Part shown: positions 46,401-54,712 of the stretch, one piece after another
Numbering within the stretch: the stretch's first letter is position 1
Layout of the letters: every line of letters starts with the position of its first letter
Assembly: GCF_016028255.1 (NCBI RefSeq)
Contig: NZ_CP065707.1
Location: 248,001 to 312,000, forward strand
Reading direction: 5' to 3'
DNA: 64,000 bases
Source: Streptococcus oralis
GTDB lineage: Bacteria; Bacillota; Bacilli; Lactobacillales; Streptococcaceae
Program-made: the position numbers and the translations under genes
The notes under the pieces: generated by a model
Database searches by the model: none
The model's input: only the letters and a program-made list of their open reading frames with translations
Told to the model about the DNA's origin: nothing

Positions 46401-47249
46401 ATGAATGATCCTGAAGAAGGAATCGTCATAGAACAGATATTGGGCTTAGATAGACGAGATGTTTTGGAGCCAAGCTCATGGTTTTTAATGAGTTTTACAA
46501 ACAAAACGGATGATTTGGCCATGTGGTCCCAGTATGGTGATGATGCCAAAGGCGTTTGTTTGGTACTTCGTGAAGATGATTTTTCTAGATTTACTTCCTT
46601 CAATGATGTTTCTTGGCGTAAAGAGGCCATCCCCTTAGTAGAGACAATGAATAAGGTAGAATCTACTCTATCGTATGATTTAAAAGGCTCACCAAATGAA
46701 TTAAATAATATTAAACCAACTGTAGCTATTATAGATGAAGAAAAAAGGTCGAAATCTGAAAAAAAAGAGAATGTACCAAAACGGAATAACGATTATCTTT
46801 ACCGAATTGCCTATGTTAAGCATATAGGGGAAAATTTAAAACTAGAACAAACTGAACTATTTGAGAAATCGGAAATAGATAAATTAGAAAAATTGTTGAA
46901 TAATTTAAAAGAAAAACTAGATATCGGTTCAAAAGTCACAGAGGAGAACTATCAAAATGCTATTGCTGAATGTATAGAAGAAATTCGTTACTTGTTTAAA
47001 TCTGTAGATTATAAATATGAGAATGAACTGCGTATCTTACGCTATGCTAATCTAGACCCAAGTAATAAGGAAATCAAAATTGACAAAACCTCTGGAGTAG
47101 GTAAACTTTATATAGAACGGGAGAATCCAATTCAAATTGGGGAAGTCATTTTCGGTCCTAAGTTTCCGAATCCTGAGTACGTGACTCCTTTATTGAAACT
47201 TTTGGATAAGAAAATTAAGTATAAGAAATCTATGATAAAATTTAGATAA
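43401..47249 (+). CDS. Giant helical-repeat protein with C-terminal DUF2971 domain
   Basis: A 1282-residue cytoplasmic protein. After an N-terminal degenerate repeat (1-67) come eighteen consecutive 41-residue units (68-805), each of the form ELKExEATVEKLxxLxQQF, xSPDIALxYAxILxNL, SxKQT, a TPR-like two-helix plan. A degenerate unit 806-848 and a helical spacer follow, then a domain from about 950 to 1282. There YNANYMNDPEEGI, FLMSFTNKTDDLAMWSQYGDDAKGVCLVL, KYENELRILRY and IGEVIFGPKF match the pattern of the uncharacterised DUF2971 family. A charged EENEKKK repeat (about 975-990) interrupts it. No signal peptide or membrane segment. RBS GCGAGG is moderate. Function unknown; a sensor or effector role, perhaps in defence, is speculation. 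Confidence 0.85.
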   Translation: MDEQKYNLKESLAELDRFFDLSAKEIDQTDYEALAEKARIIYEQYPESEDIALRYAGILFNLSTEQTELKEIETTAEKLEKLQQQFQDSPDIALCYAMILVNLSTKQTELKEIETTVEKLEKLQQQFQDSPDIALCYAMILVDLSIEQTELKEIETTAEKLEKLQQQFQDSPDIALQYAMILFNLSTEQTELKEIETTAEKLEKLQQQFQDSPDIALRYAMILVNLSTKQTELKERKAAVEKLEKLQQQFQDSPDIALRYAGILFNLAIKQTELKEWKAAVEKLEKLQQKFQDSPDIALRYAGILFNLAIKQTELKEWKATVEKLEKLQQQFQDSPDIALQYAKILVNLSIKQTELKELEATVEKLEKLQQQFQDSPDIALQYAMILVNLSIKQTELNEIEATVEKLKVLHQQFPESPDIALRYARILFNLAAKQTELNEREATAEKIQGLHQQFPDSPDIALQCAQILVNLSIKQTELKELEATVEKLQGLHQQFPDSPDIALQCAQILFNLSIKQTELNEREATVEKLQGLHQQFPESPDIALQYAQILFNLSIKQTELKELEATVEKLQGLHQQFPESPDIALQYAQILVNLSAKQTELKELEATVEKLQGLHQQFPESPDIAEMYAMILFNLSIKQTELKELEATVEKLQGLHQQFPESPNIALGYAQILFNVSIKQTELKELEATVEKLQGLHQQFPESPDIALQYAQILVNLSAKQTELKELEATVEKLEKLQQQFQDSPDIALQYAMILVNLSIKQTELNEIEATVEKLKVLHQQFPESPDIALRYARILFNLAAKQTELNKLETTAKKLQELYEHEPFRESEEIAFIYGMFLASLFNHQTELDERLQTTKIIKKLYEKFSKFMIQNFDDLFFRDDNVCDRDEYKLFNFILKEGLLKNTKYAILKTWVKRYKEDSSELRNLLSIYQLVQKIKYQLGLKDEDKNQVLKFGHYTKGSTLQIMLDQEENEKKKEENEKKKSTFSVSGKTRLYNANYMNDPEEGIVIEQILGLDRRDVLEPSSWFLMSFTNKTDDLAMWSQYGDDAKGVCLVLREDDFSRFTSFNDVSWRKEAIPLVETMNKVESTLSYDLKGSPNELNNIKPTVAIIDEEKRSKSEKKENVPKRNNDYLYRIAYVKHIGENLKLEQTELFEKSEIDKLEKLLNNLKEKLDIGSKVTEENYQNAIAECIEEIRYLFKSVDYKYENELRILRYANLDPSNKEIKIDKTSGVGKLYIERENPIQIGEVIFGPKFPNPEYVTPLLKLLDKKIKYKKSMIKFR
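44463..44708. repeat. Higher-order duplicated block, copy 1 (units 8-9)
   Basis: Units 8-9 are almost base-for-base identical to units 17-18 at 45570-45815 (offset 1107 bases, nine units), including the distinctive shift from the EKLQQQ type to the KVLHQQF type. Confidence 0.85.
45570..45815. repeat. Higher-order duplicated block, copy 2 (units 17-18)
   Basis: Partner of 44463-44708. The only differences seen are synonymous, within the glutamate codons near the start of the first unit. Confidence 0.85.
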
Positions 47250-47269
47250 AGACTGGCAACATCCTCTAA

Positions 47270-47296
47270 ACTTCTAGTTTATACTAGGAGTTTTTT
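47270..47296 (+). terminator. Terminator of the repeat-DUF2971 gene
   Basis: AACTtCTAG-TTTATA-CTAGgAGTT followed by TTTT, 21 bases after the stop codon. Confidence 0.75.
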
Positions 47297-47382
47297 ATAT
47301 ATAAAATTTTTACACATATTTCTTGACAGGGCTTTCATATTGAGATACAATATATTTGAAAAGAGTATATATAAAATTTTTA
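47296..47382. promoter_or_regulatory. padR promoter flanked by two 17-bp repeats
   Basis: TTGACA (47323-47328), 17-base spacer and TACAAT (47346-47351) form a strong promoter. The 17-mer TATATATAAAATTTTTA occurs at 47296-47312 and again at 47366-47382, on either side. The second copy extends into an inverted repeat (TATATAAAA/TTTTTATATA). These are candidate PadR operators giving autorepression. Confidence 0.65.
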
Positions 47383-47404
47383 TATAATAAAAAGGAGGTT
47401 TCCC

Positions 47405-47731
47405 ATGTACTTCCCAACATCCTCTGCCTTGATCGAGTTTCTCATCTTGGCTGTACTGGAGCAGGGAGATTCTTATGGTTATGAGATTAGCCAAACCATT
47501 AAACTCATCGCCAATATAAAAGAATCTACGCTCTATCCCATTCTCAAAAAATTGGAAGCCAGTGGCTTTCTGACCACCTACTCTAGAGAGTTTCAGGGGC
47601 GTATGCGCAAATACTACTCCTTGACCAATCAGGGCGTAGAGCAGCTCATTACTCTAAAGGAAGAGTGGACGCTCTATACCGACACCATCAACGGCATCAT
47701 AGAAGGGAGTATCCGCCATGACAAGAACTGA
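47405..47731 (+). CDS. PadR-family transcriptional regulator
   Basis: A 108-residue PadR protein. The winged-helix features ILAVLEQGDSYGYEISQTI (about 13-31) and STLYPILKKLEASGFLTTY (about 42-60), then a short C-terminal helix, are characteristic. Strong AAAAAGGAGG ribosome site. The stop codon overlaps the next gene by 14 bases. PadR-DUF1700-DUF4097 sets are common in Firmicutes and generally respond to cell-envelope stress or antimicrobials; the effector here is unknown. Confidence 0.92.
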   Translation: MYFPTSSALIEFLILAVLEQGDSYGYEISQTIKLIANIKESTLYPILKKLEASGFLTTYSREFQGRMRKYYSLTNQGVEQLITLKEEWTLYTDTINGIIEGSIRHDKN

Positions 47732-48311
47732 CTATCTGACTCAGTTAGAAACCTATCTCCATAAACTACCTGAAGCTGACCGCATCGAAGCCATGGACTA
47801 CTTTAAGGAACTATTTGACGATGCAGGTCCAGAGGGCGAAGAAGAGCTTATCGCTAGTCTGGGAACACCAAAAGAAGCGGCTCATGATGTTCTCTCTAAC
47901 CTCCTCGACAAGAAAGTCAATGAAGCACCTGCTCAAAAGAATGACCGTCAACTGCTACACATTGCCCTACTTGCCTTACTAGCAGCCCCTATCGGAATTC
48001 CTGTTGGAATTGCAATTATCTTAACCATTATCGGGCTTTTTATCGCAGCTGCCTCTGTCATTCTAGCCTTCTTTACTGTCTCTGTGACAGGTATCCTACT
48101 GGGCGGACTCTTTATCGTAGAGAGTTTTAGTATCCTAGTCGAAGCCAAATCCGCCTTTATCTTGATTTTCGGGGCTGGTTTGCTTGCTATCGGTGCTTCT
48201 TCTCTTGTTCTACTAGGCATCTCCTATGTAGCTCGTTTCTTTGGCCTTCTGGTCGTCCGCTTGGTGCAATGGATTCTTAAAAAAGGAAAGAGAGGTGACA
48301 GACATGCGTAA
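47718..48311 (+). CDS. DUF1700 membrane protein
   Basis: A 197-residue protein. The N-terminal part (1-75) is the hallmark of DUF1700 (YLTQLETYLHKLPEADRIEAMDYFKELFDDAGPEGEEELIASLGTP in sense), and three or four membrane segments follow (about 80-175). The family is found beside PadR regulators and DUF4097 proteins. The start overlaps padR; the C-terminus overlaps the next gene by 8 bases, so all three are translationally coupled. Confidence 0.9.
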   Translation: MTRTDYLTQLETYLHKLPEADRIEAMDYFKELFDDAGPEGEEELIASLGTPKEAAHDVLSNLLDKKVNEAPAQKNDRQLLHIALLALLAAPIGIPVGIAIILTIIGLFIAAASVILAFFTVSVTGILLGGLFIVESFSILVEAKSAFILIFGAGLLAIGASSLVLLGISYVARFFGLLVVRLVQWILKKGKRGDRHA

Positions 48312-49236
48312 ATTGACGAAAGGATTTCTCATCTTTGGTGTAGTTTCCACGATCCTTGGTTTTATCATGATTATTGTAGGCGCCCAGTCCAATGGTATTC
48401 AAAGTTTGCTTGCCATGTCAAAAGACCCCGTCTATGACAATCGTATCGAAGAAGTGACCTTCGGAAGCGAAGTGGAAAAACTTGATTTGACCCTTGAAGA
48501 ACACAGCCTAACCATCACAGAGTCTGTAGATGACAAGATCCACATCACCTATCATCCGTCCATGTCTGGCCGTCATGATCTGACTACTGGCATGAGTGAC
48601 AAAACACTGAGCGTCACTGACAAACAAGCCTCCCAACATCGTTTTCTCGGTTCAGGAATCGAAGGCCTACTTCGTATTGCCAGCAGTTATTCCAACCGTT
48701 TTAATGAAGTTATTCTCTCTTTACCTAAAGGGAGAACTCTGAAAGCTATCAATGTCTCGGCCAATCGTGGACAGACCTCCATCCGTCAAGTCACCCTTGA
48801 AAATGCGACAATCAAAACAAAAGGCTACCACTTAAGAATAACAGAAAGCTCCATCAAGAACAGTATACTAACGACACCTAGTATTATCAATATTTTTGAT
48901 ACAGAATTGACAGATAGCCAGGTCAAGACGGAAGGGGAACACATCTATGCTGAGAATATCCAGTTTCACGGTAAGGTTGAGCTAGACTCTCATAACGACT
49001 TAAGACTCTTTCTTTCTAAGACAGAATTCGATCGTATCAATTTAGACATTTCTTCTAAGCATGGCGGTATTTATCGTAAAGCATACAGAGAACACCCTAG
49101 ACAAAAAGACAATGAACTTGCCAACCCTTACAAAACTGAAAAAGCAGATGTCAAGGACCTGCTCATTATAAGGGCCAGCCAGGATATCTACCTACCCAAG
49201 GAAGAAGAATACTCTGCTCCACCTAGAAACCATTGA
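48304..49236 (+). CDS. Membrane-anchored DUF4097-family protein
   Basis: A 310-residue protein with an N-terminal membrane segment (about 8-30) and a beta-rich extracytoplasmic domain of the DUF4097 type (about 60-290: repeats such as LDLTLEEHSLTITESVDDKIHITYHPS and TLKAINVSANRGQTSIRQVTLENATIKTKGYHLRITESSI). I chose ATG 48304, because the reading upstream is inside the DUF1700 gene. Part of a padR-DUF1700-DUF4097 operon; role unknown. Confidence 0.83.
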   Translation: MRKLTKGFLIFGVVSTILGFIMIIVGAQSNGIQSLLAMSKDPVYDNRIEEVTFGSEVEKLDLTLEEHSLTITESVDDKIHITYHPSMSGRHDLTTGMSDKTLSVTDKQASQHRFLGSGIEGLLRIASSYSNRFNEVILSLPKGRTLKAINVSANRGQTSIRQVTLENATIKTKGYHLRITESSIKNSILTTPSIINIFDTELTDSQVKTEGEHIYAENIQFHGKVELDSHNDLRLFLSKTEFDRINLDISSKHGGIYRKAYREHPRQKDNELANPYKTEKADVKDLLIIRASQDIYLPKEEEYSAPPRNH

Positions 49237-49261
49237 CAAAAACGCTCTCATCTGCTAGTCT
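49233..49261 (+). promoter_or_regulatory. Promoter of the gene at 49299
   Basis: TTGACA (49233-49238) overlaps the stop codon of the DUF4097 gene. 17 bases further, TAGTCT (49256-49261) preceded by TGC is a weak extended -10. It permits separate expression of the following gene. Confidence 0.5.
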
Positions 49262-49298
49262 AAAGATAGAAAACGACCATAAAAAAGGAGGTTCCACC

Positions 49299-50261
49299 AT
49301 GACACAAGAATGGTTTGAAAGTGCCGATCTTGAAAAGAAATTACCTCAGACAAAATCGGAAATCCAGCCCAACGAGCCAGAGACTTCGGAAACTGTGAAG
49401 ACCGAACTACAAGTAAGCGAAGAAACACCTGTCTCACCTAAAGAACTGGAAACGCATGAGGAGGAAACTCCCGAAATAATCGAGGAAACCCAAACCGAGG
49501 AAGAGGGAGAAGGAAAAGCTGAAGAGGAACACAAACAAGAAAACCCTGCAAAAGAGAAAAGTATCCTCAGCAAGGCTTTAGAAAGCCCCTATATCCCAGA
49601 TATTGACCCTCGTAAAACTGCCCGATTCAAAGAAGAAATCGCACTATTTTGGACTTGGCTACTGGATGCTATCCAAGAACCAACTGCCAGCAAGAATACG
49701 GACCAAAAGCATCGTTATAGTGTCTTTGCCCTGCTCACTTTGCTATCCTCAATTAACCTTTTCTTTAGTATCTATCATATCAAGCACCTCTACTACGGCT
49801 ATATGGCATCTATTGCCAATAGTTTACCTAACCAGCTCCCTCCTTTAGATCTCTTTGCTGGACTCTCCATCTTGGTCGCTAGCGCTCTATTTTACTTTTC
49901 CATCATTTTGGGAGGCTTTACTGTCCGACGTGTACTGGACCAGGAGAGCGACTTCACCTTCCAAGAAGCTTGCGATCGGTATAGCAGACTCTTTGCTATC
50001 CCACTTGTCCTAACAGCTCTAGCAAGTTTCTTTGCACTCTTTGGTGGCTTGCGATTTGCTGGTATCCTCACTCTTCTAAGCATGGCCATCTTTGCCCTTG
50101 GAAATCTCTTTGTGATTAGCAAGCCAAGTAAGACCAGTAGCCTTGACCCATTTTATCGATTCTTGCTAGCTGTCTTACTTGATGGCGCTATTCTCTTACC
50201 CTTCTTCATTGCAGAGCTCGCGCTGACAGTTGACTACCTTCGCATCCTGACCTTCTTTTAA
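49299..50261 (+). CDS. Membrane protein with acidic cytoplasmic N-terminus, unknown function
   Basis: A 320-residue protein. The N-terminal half (1-90) is rich in glutamate, proline and threonine and probably disordered. The remainder contains five hydrophobic segments (about 138-165, 180-205, 228-250, 255-278, 290-318), with short basic/charged loops. A very good AAAAAGGAGG site precedes ATG 49299. The family is not named with confidence. It follows the padR set in the same direction. Confidence 0.75.
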   Translation: MTQEWFESADLEKKLPQTKSEIQPNEPETSETVKTELQVSEETPVSPKELETHEEETPEIIEETQTEEEGEGKAEEEHKQENPAKEKSILSKALESPYIPDIDPRKTARFKEEIALFWTWLLDAIQEPTASKNTDQKHRYSVFALLTLLSSINLFFSIYHIKHLYYGYMASIANSLPNQLPPLDLFAGLSILVASALFYFSIILGGFTVRRVLDQESDFTFQEACDRYSRLFAIPLVLTALASFFALFGGLRFAGILTLLSMAIFALGNLFVISKPSKTSSLDPFYRFLLAVLLDGAILLPFFIAELALTVDYLRILTFF

Positions 50262-50263
50262 CC

Positions 50264-50298
50264 AAAATCCCTGCCATTTGTTAATGACAGGGATTTTT
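50264..50298 (+). terminator. Terminator after the acidic membrane protein gene
   Basis: AAAATCCCTG-(CAT...ATG)-CAGGGATTTTT, long stem with T run, 2 bases after the stop codon. Confidence 0.88.
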
Positions 50299-50489
50299 AT
50301 GTTTACTCTTTTTTGAACAATGTCTATTCGATGCTTGCCAATCCTTCAAAATCTTGTCCTAGGATGGGTTTTATTACTAGAGTTCAGTAGTATGATAACA
50401 TTGCTATGAAACTCGTTATTCCAAATATTATACAAATTAGTTATAGGTAAAATGAAGATTAGAAACCACCAATCTCCATTTTTTAACTT

Positions 50490-52520
50490 TTAATGAAATT
50501 CATCCATATTAATAACTTTGCTTGCTCTAGCAATAACATCCTTATCATGAGTCACGACAATAACAATCTTTTCCTCGTTCACTAATTTCTCAACCTCATT
50601 TAGAAATAATTCAGTTGAGTTTCTGTCCAAATTTCCTGTAGGCTCATCGAATAGATAGATGTCCTTTTCTTGTGATAAACTCCTCATGAGTAGAATTTTT
50701 TGTTTCTGACCTTGCGAAATATTGGTGGCTTTCCCATCAATCTGATGACTCAGAGATACATTGAGATTCAGACTATCAAGATTATTTGATTCATAGTTTT
50801 CCTTATTAAATAGGGTGAAATTAATATTTTTTGAAACACTTCCAGGGAATACATGAAATTCAGATGAATACACGCTTAAATAATCCAAAATATTAGTCTC
50901 CTCTAAAGTAGAAAAACTTTCCATTCCATTCAGTACAATATCACCCTCTGTTGGAGAAGATAATCCCTGAATAATATTCAAAAGAGATGATTTGCCTGTT
51001 CCATTACCACCTGTAACAACTGTTAGTTCACCACTATTAAATTCCAAATTTAATTTATTAAATATCAATCTTTCATCCCATTTTTTAGATAAATCATGGC
51101 AGGACAACTGTTTAATTTTAGCTACTGAAATAGGAACAACATCCCTTTTCGCTTCTACCTCCTCTGTTCCGATAAACTCAAAGGAATATTGACTTTTTTT
51201 CAATGCTACCCAAGATGTAATTAAAGAACTTAAAATGCTAGATAAAAGTAATAGAATCAAAATACTATTTGCATACTCTGCTATATGTTCATAATCTCTC
51301 ATAGAAATTATAGTAGCAATCAAAAATGAACCAGTTAAACCAATAAATATCTGAGTAGAAGCTAATAATCTATTGGTAATATGTGTACTATCTAGTTTCG
51401 TTCCCAACAGTTCATTGAGTCTTTCATTAAATTCTTTGATAAAGTCGCTAGATTTTTGGAAACTTATAATATCTTGCAAACCATAAATTGTATTTTCTAC
51501 AAGAGAACTAAAGTTAGAACTCTTAGCAATAAATTCTCGCTGATTTTTTACAACTTTTCGTATCTCAAAATTTACATATAAGCCAAGAATAACTATAGAT
51601 AAGCTTGTAACTGCGAAAATAATGATATTCAATTTTAATAGCAATAATAGTAGCAAGCAAAACACTAAAAGTTGTACCTTTAAGTAAAATTTTTGCATAA
51701 TACCTGTTGCTGATAACAACAAATTCCAAAAATAACTACTAACATACTCATAATTCTTAGTTAAAGAAAAATCATTTAATTGGTTCTGATAAAAAGAGGA
51801 CAGAATATCATTTAAAAAATCATTTTCAATCTTTCCTTTTAATCTTGTTTCCAATATAGAAAACTGCCAATACAAATATGAACCTAATATTATTGAAGCG
51901 AGACTAAATAGCTGAAAGCTAAACTGAATATTAAGCAGATTAGACATCGTTATTTGTAGAAAAAAAGCAATAGTAACTGGTAAGATAATTTTGGCTATTC
52001 CCAAGAAAAAGATTGCAAACTTTCTCTTCCAACCAAGTGAAGCTAGAAATCTATGATATAACTTATCTGCATAGCTTATCGTAACAATATCTTTTCTATC
52101 TTCTGAATTAACATTCTCATTCTTTTGAGGAATTAAAACAATTCCTACACTCTGACTAAAAAGTTCTAATCTTGAAATTTTCTCAATTTCTTCATTCGCA
52201 GGATCAGAAACAGTCAATGAATTACTGTCTCCATCTAATACAACAATATAATGAGGTAAACCAGCTCTTTCTACTATCATCAAATAAGGAAATGATACGT
52301 TATTTAACAAACTAGGAGTGTCAATTTGATAAGAATCCGCATCAATACCATAGTTTTTTAGTATACCTTCTATATCAAACAAAGACAATCCTTGGTGACT
52401 ATTGTTATCAAATTGTAGACTATCCAGATGTTCTAATTTGGGGAAATAATAAGAAATGATTGTCTTTACACAAGCCATTCCACAATCCAGCAAAGTTGCT
52501 TGTTTATAGTGACTAACCAT
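50490..52520 (-). CDS. C39-peptidase ABC exporter (PCAT-type, peptide or bacteriocin export)
   Basis: A 676-residue protein with the PCAT plan. Residues 1-130 form a C39 cysteine peptidase (QATLLDCGMACVKTIISYY with the catalytic Cys about 15; LPHYIVVLDG with the His; SDPA). About six membrane segments follow (160-440). The ATPase domain has Walker A GGNGTGKSS, the signature ISQGQKQKIL and Walker B LFDEPTG. Such proteins cut the leader after a GG-type site while exporting the peptide. All three catalytic residues are kept, so it should be active. Start at 52518-52520 with GGAGAAAAAA; 8-base overlap with the gene before. Last gene of the regulator-controlled operon. Confidence 0.9.
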   Translation of the reverse strand: MVSHYKQATLLDCGMACVKTIISYYFPKLEHLDSLQFDNNSHQGLSLFDIEGILKNYGIDADSYQIDTPSLLNNVSFPYLMIVERAGLPHYIVVLDGDSNSLTVSDPANEEIEKISRLELFSQSVGIVLIPQKNENVNSEDRKDIVTISYADKLYHRFLASLGWKRKFAIFFLGIAKIILPVTIAFFLQITMSNLLNIQFSFQLFSLASIILGSYLYWQFSILETRLKGKIENDFLNDILSSFYQNQLNDFSLTKNYEYVSSYFWNLLLSATGIMQKFYLKVQLLVFCLLLLLLLKLNIIIFAVTSLSIVILGLYVNFEIRKVVKNQREFIAKSSNFSSLVENTIYGLQDIISFQKSSDFIKEFNERLNELLGTKLDSTHITNRLLASTQIFIGLTGSFLIATIISMRDYEHIAEYANSILILLLLSSILSSLITSWVALKKSQYSFEFIGTEEVEAKRDVVPISVAKIKQLSCHDLSKKWDERLIFNKLNLEFNSGELTVVTGGNGTGKSSLLNIIQGLSSPTEGDIVLNGMESFSTLEETNILDYLSVYSSEFHVFPGSVSKNINFTLFNKENYESNNLDSLNLNVSLSHQIDGKATNISQGQKQKILLMRSLSQEKDIYLFDEPTGNLDRNSTELFLNEVEKLVNEEKIVIVVTHDKDVIARASKVINMDEFH

Positions 52521-53091
52521 TTTTTTCTCCTTTTTCAACACTTATCTTACTATAGCCATCAACTTCAATGACGCTATTAGAAGTTTGATTTGTGGTAGGA
52601 ACCCTTAAAATTTCTCCTGTATTGTTTGTATGTAAAGTATAAATCCCATCAAAATCTTTAGGAACTGTAATAGATACATCGCCAACAAGAGTATCTATAA
52701 ATATTTTTTCGAAAGTAGTATTTTTTCCTAAGGAAATAGTTACATATAACTTGTCTTTTCCTTCTGAACTCAGAGCCAAATTAAAACCATGTTGTGAAAA
52801 TGGTAGATATAGACTATCTGAACTCATTTTAACGTTTTTAGATATATTATTCGCTGATTCTTCGGAAACTTTTCCTTCTATTTGAACACTTGTTTCATCT
52901 GATTCACTCTTGACAACTTTAACATCAATTGCTTGCTTTGAGCCATAAAACTCTAACGTTTTAATACTTTTAGAAGAGAGAGTCCATGATTGTTTCAAAC
53001 TGATTGTCGTCTCTCCTCTTTTTAAAGTTAATAAAATTCCAGCTACTACAAACAGTAACAGCAGCCCAATTACAATTCCTATTTTTTTCAT
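52513..53091 (-). CDS. Membrane-anchored DUF4097-like protein
   Basis: A 192-residue protein with one N-terminal membrane segment (about 4-24) and a beta-rich domain beyond (about 40-190), where SLGKNTTFEKIFIDTLVGDVSITVPKDFDGIYTLHTNNTGEI resembles the DUF4097 repeat. Two adjacent ATGs are possible; I prefer the second (53089-53091), 7 bases from AGGAGG. It lies inside the ABC/exporter operon, overlapping the exporter gene. Its function is unknown; an immunity or chaperone-like role outside the membrane is one possibility. Confidence 0.72.
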   Translation of the reverse strand: MKKIGIVIGLLLLFVVAGILLTLKRGETTISLKQSWTLSSKSIKTLEFYGSKQAIDVKVVKSESDETSVQIEGKVSEESANNISKNVKMSSDSLYLPFSQHGFNLALSSEGKDKLYVTISLGKNTTFEKIFIDTLVGDVSITVPKDFDGIYTLHTNNTGEILRVPTTNQTSNSVIEVDGYSKISVEKGEKNG

Positions 53092-53102
53092 CATTAGTCC
53101 TC

Positions 53103-53795
53103 CTACTTAAATTCTTTTTTATTAAATACAGCTAACGCAAGCACAAGTACTGCTATACTCACCACTATAGGGTAGCATACGTTCGTAAAGGTAAATTGAC
53201 TTACCCCAGGGGAAGCTTTCAAATTTAAAGTCATAAGTAAATAGTCTTTCACACTCTCACCAGAATTTGGAAGGACGTAAGCCAATAGGTTATCAAATAG
53301 TAAAATGTAGAGTGTATAAATCATACATGATTCATAAACCTTATCAAATATTTGAAAAATCAATAACGAGACACTTATAATGACAAAATAGTATGGTAGC
53401 TGGTGTAAAAATGTCGAAACAATCAACACCATGTCCCCTTCTAAATAAACAAGAGCTGCCAAACTATAAAAAATAGACACATATAATAAAGACAAACAAA
53501 AGGTTCCCAAAGTTTTATATAAAAATAACTTCCATCGTTGTTTTTCTTTTGTGAGCAGAATATTGATCGTACGGAAACTATAATCTTCTCCCCAGAAAAA
53601 TAAATTGGAAGAGATGAAAAGCAACGGAATAAAACCACTCACGTTTGAAATCAACACTCGAAATGCCGGCTCATTTTCATTTGATGACTTAAAAAATAAG
53701 GAGAATAACAAAACTAATAACCCTATCAACAAACTAGGAAGCACTCCTCTTTTTTCCCAGTAAAATTTATACATATCTGCCTTAAGAGAATTCAT
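53103..53795 (-). CDS. ABC-2-type permease of the peptide locus
   Basis: A 230-residue membrane protein with six predicted membrane segments and the opening MNSLKADMYKFYWEKRGVLPSL..., typical of ABC-2/BcrB-LanE-type permeases that form small immunity or export transporters with a BcrA-type ATPase. Good AAAGGAGGAG ribosome site. It follows the ATPase gene by 23 bases. A self-immunity role for the exported peptide is the usual interpretation of this gene pair. Confidence 0.83.
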   Translation of the reverse strand: MNSLKADMYKFYWEKRGVLPSLLIGLLVLLFSLFFKSSNENEPAFRVLISNVSGFIPLLFISSNLFFWGEDYSFRTINILLTKEKQRWKLFLYKTLGTFCLSLLYVSIFYSLAALVYLEGDMVLIVSTFLHQLPYYFVIISVSLLIFQIFDKVYESCMIYTLYILLFDNLLAYVLPNSGESVKDYLLMTLNLKASPGVSQFTFTNVCYPIVVSIAVLVLALAVFNKKEFK

Positions 53796-53818
53796 GACTC
53801 TCCTCCTTTCTTAAATCA

Positions 53819-54682
53819 TCAGATAATATTACGCAAATAGTAGTCCTCAAAGCGTTCCTTCTTAATATAAATATCCTGTATCACTAGATTTGAACCAATA
53901 CTATATTCCAAGATAGCCATTAATTTTTCCTTTTCTGTAACAACCAGATAGTCATCCTGCTCAAAATGAACAATGCCCTCTTTTTCTAAAAACATTTTTA
54001 GAATCTGATTATCACTTGTCTTTAGGAAAATTTTTTCAGATAAATCATTCGCTAGCATTTGTGAACTCGTCACATTTAGAATCTTTCCTTTTTTCATGAT
54101 GATATACTTATCTGTTATAAATTCCAATTCTGACAGAATATGACTCGAGATTAAAAAAGTAACTCCTAACTGATCCCTTAAACTCAAAATCATTTTTCTT
54201 AAATCTGAAATCCCTTGAGGATCTAAACCATTCACTGGTTCGTCTAGGATAATGAGCTCTGGATTATCCAGAAGAGCAATTGCTATCGATAATCTTTGTT
54301 TCATGCCAAGAGAATAGTTTTTCACTTTTCGATCCCATGATGGTTTGGGTAGGCGAACCAATTCCAACATTTCTATGATATCTGTCTTTAAACCAAATCT
54401 TGTCTTGTAATATTGCAAGTGTTGGCGTCCAGTCAGGTTTGGATAGAGGGCAGGTGATTCGATAATACTGCCAATCTTATGCTGAGAAACACTCTTGATT
54501 TCTCCCTTATCAGCCCGAATTAGTCCTAGGAGAATTCTCATTAATGTTGTCTTTCCAGCACCATTTTCACCAATAAGACCACATATTTCTCCTTGATCAA
54601 TATCAAAGGAAACATTATGAAGAACCTGTTCTTTCCCATATGTTTTATCGATATGTTTAAGACTTAAAATCACACGATTCAT
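53819..54682 (-). CDS. ABC ATPase, bacitracin/lantibiotic-immunity (BcrA/LanF) type
   Basis: A 287-residue ATPase with Walker A GENGAGKTT (about 39-47), the signature YSLGMKQRL (about 128-136) and Walker B LIILDEPVNGLDP. The C-terminal 80 residues are the typical DrrA/BcrA extension. AAAGGAGAG precedes the ATG at 54680-54682. Partner of the permease at 53103. It is the second gene of the operon headed by the 73-residue protein. Confidence 0.88.
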   Translation of the reverse strand: MNRVILSLKHIDKTYGKEQVLHNVSFDIDQGEICGLIGENGAGKTTLMRILLGLIRADKGEIKSVSQHKIGSIIESPALYPNLTGRQHLQYYKTRFGLKTDIIEMLELVRLPKPSWDRKVKNYSLGMKQRLSIAIALLDNPELIILDEPVNGLDPQGISDLRKMILSLRDQLGVTFLISSHILSELEFITDKYIIMKKGKILNVTSSQMLANDLSEKIFLKTSDNQILKMFLEKEGIVHFEQDDYLVVTEKEKLMAILEYSIGSNLVIQDIYIKKERFEDYYLRNII

Positions 54683-54712
54683 AGTTTCTCTCCTTTATTA
54701 TATCTTTTGGTT

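Noticed and set aside
47279..47494. Minus-strand 71-codon frame opposite the padR start
   Set aside because: It overlaps the padR promoter and coding start, with no ribosome site; padR is clear.
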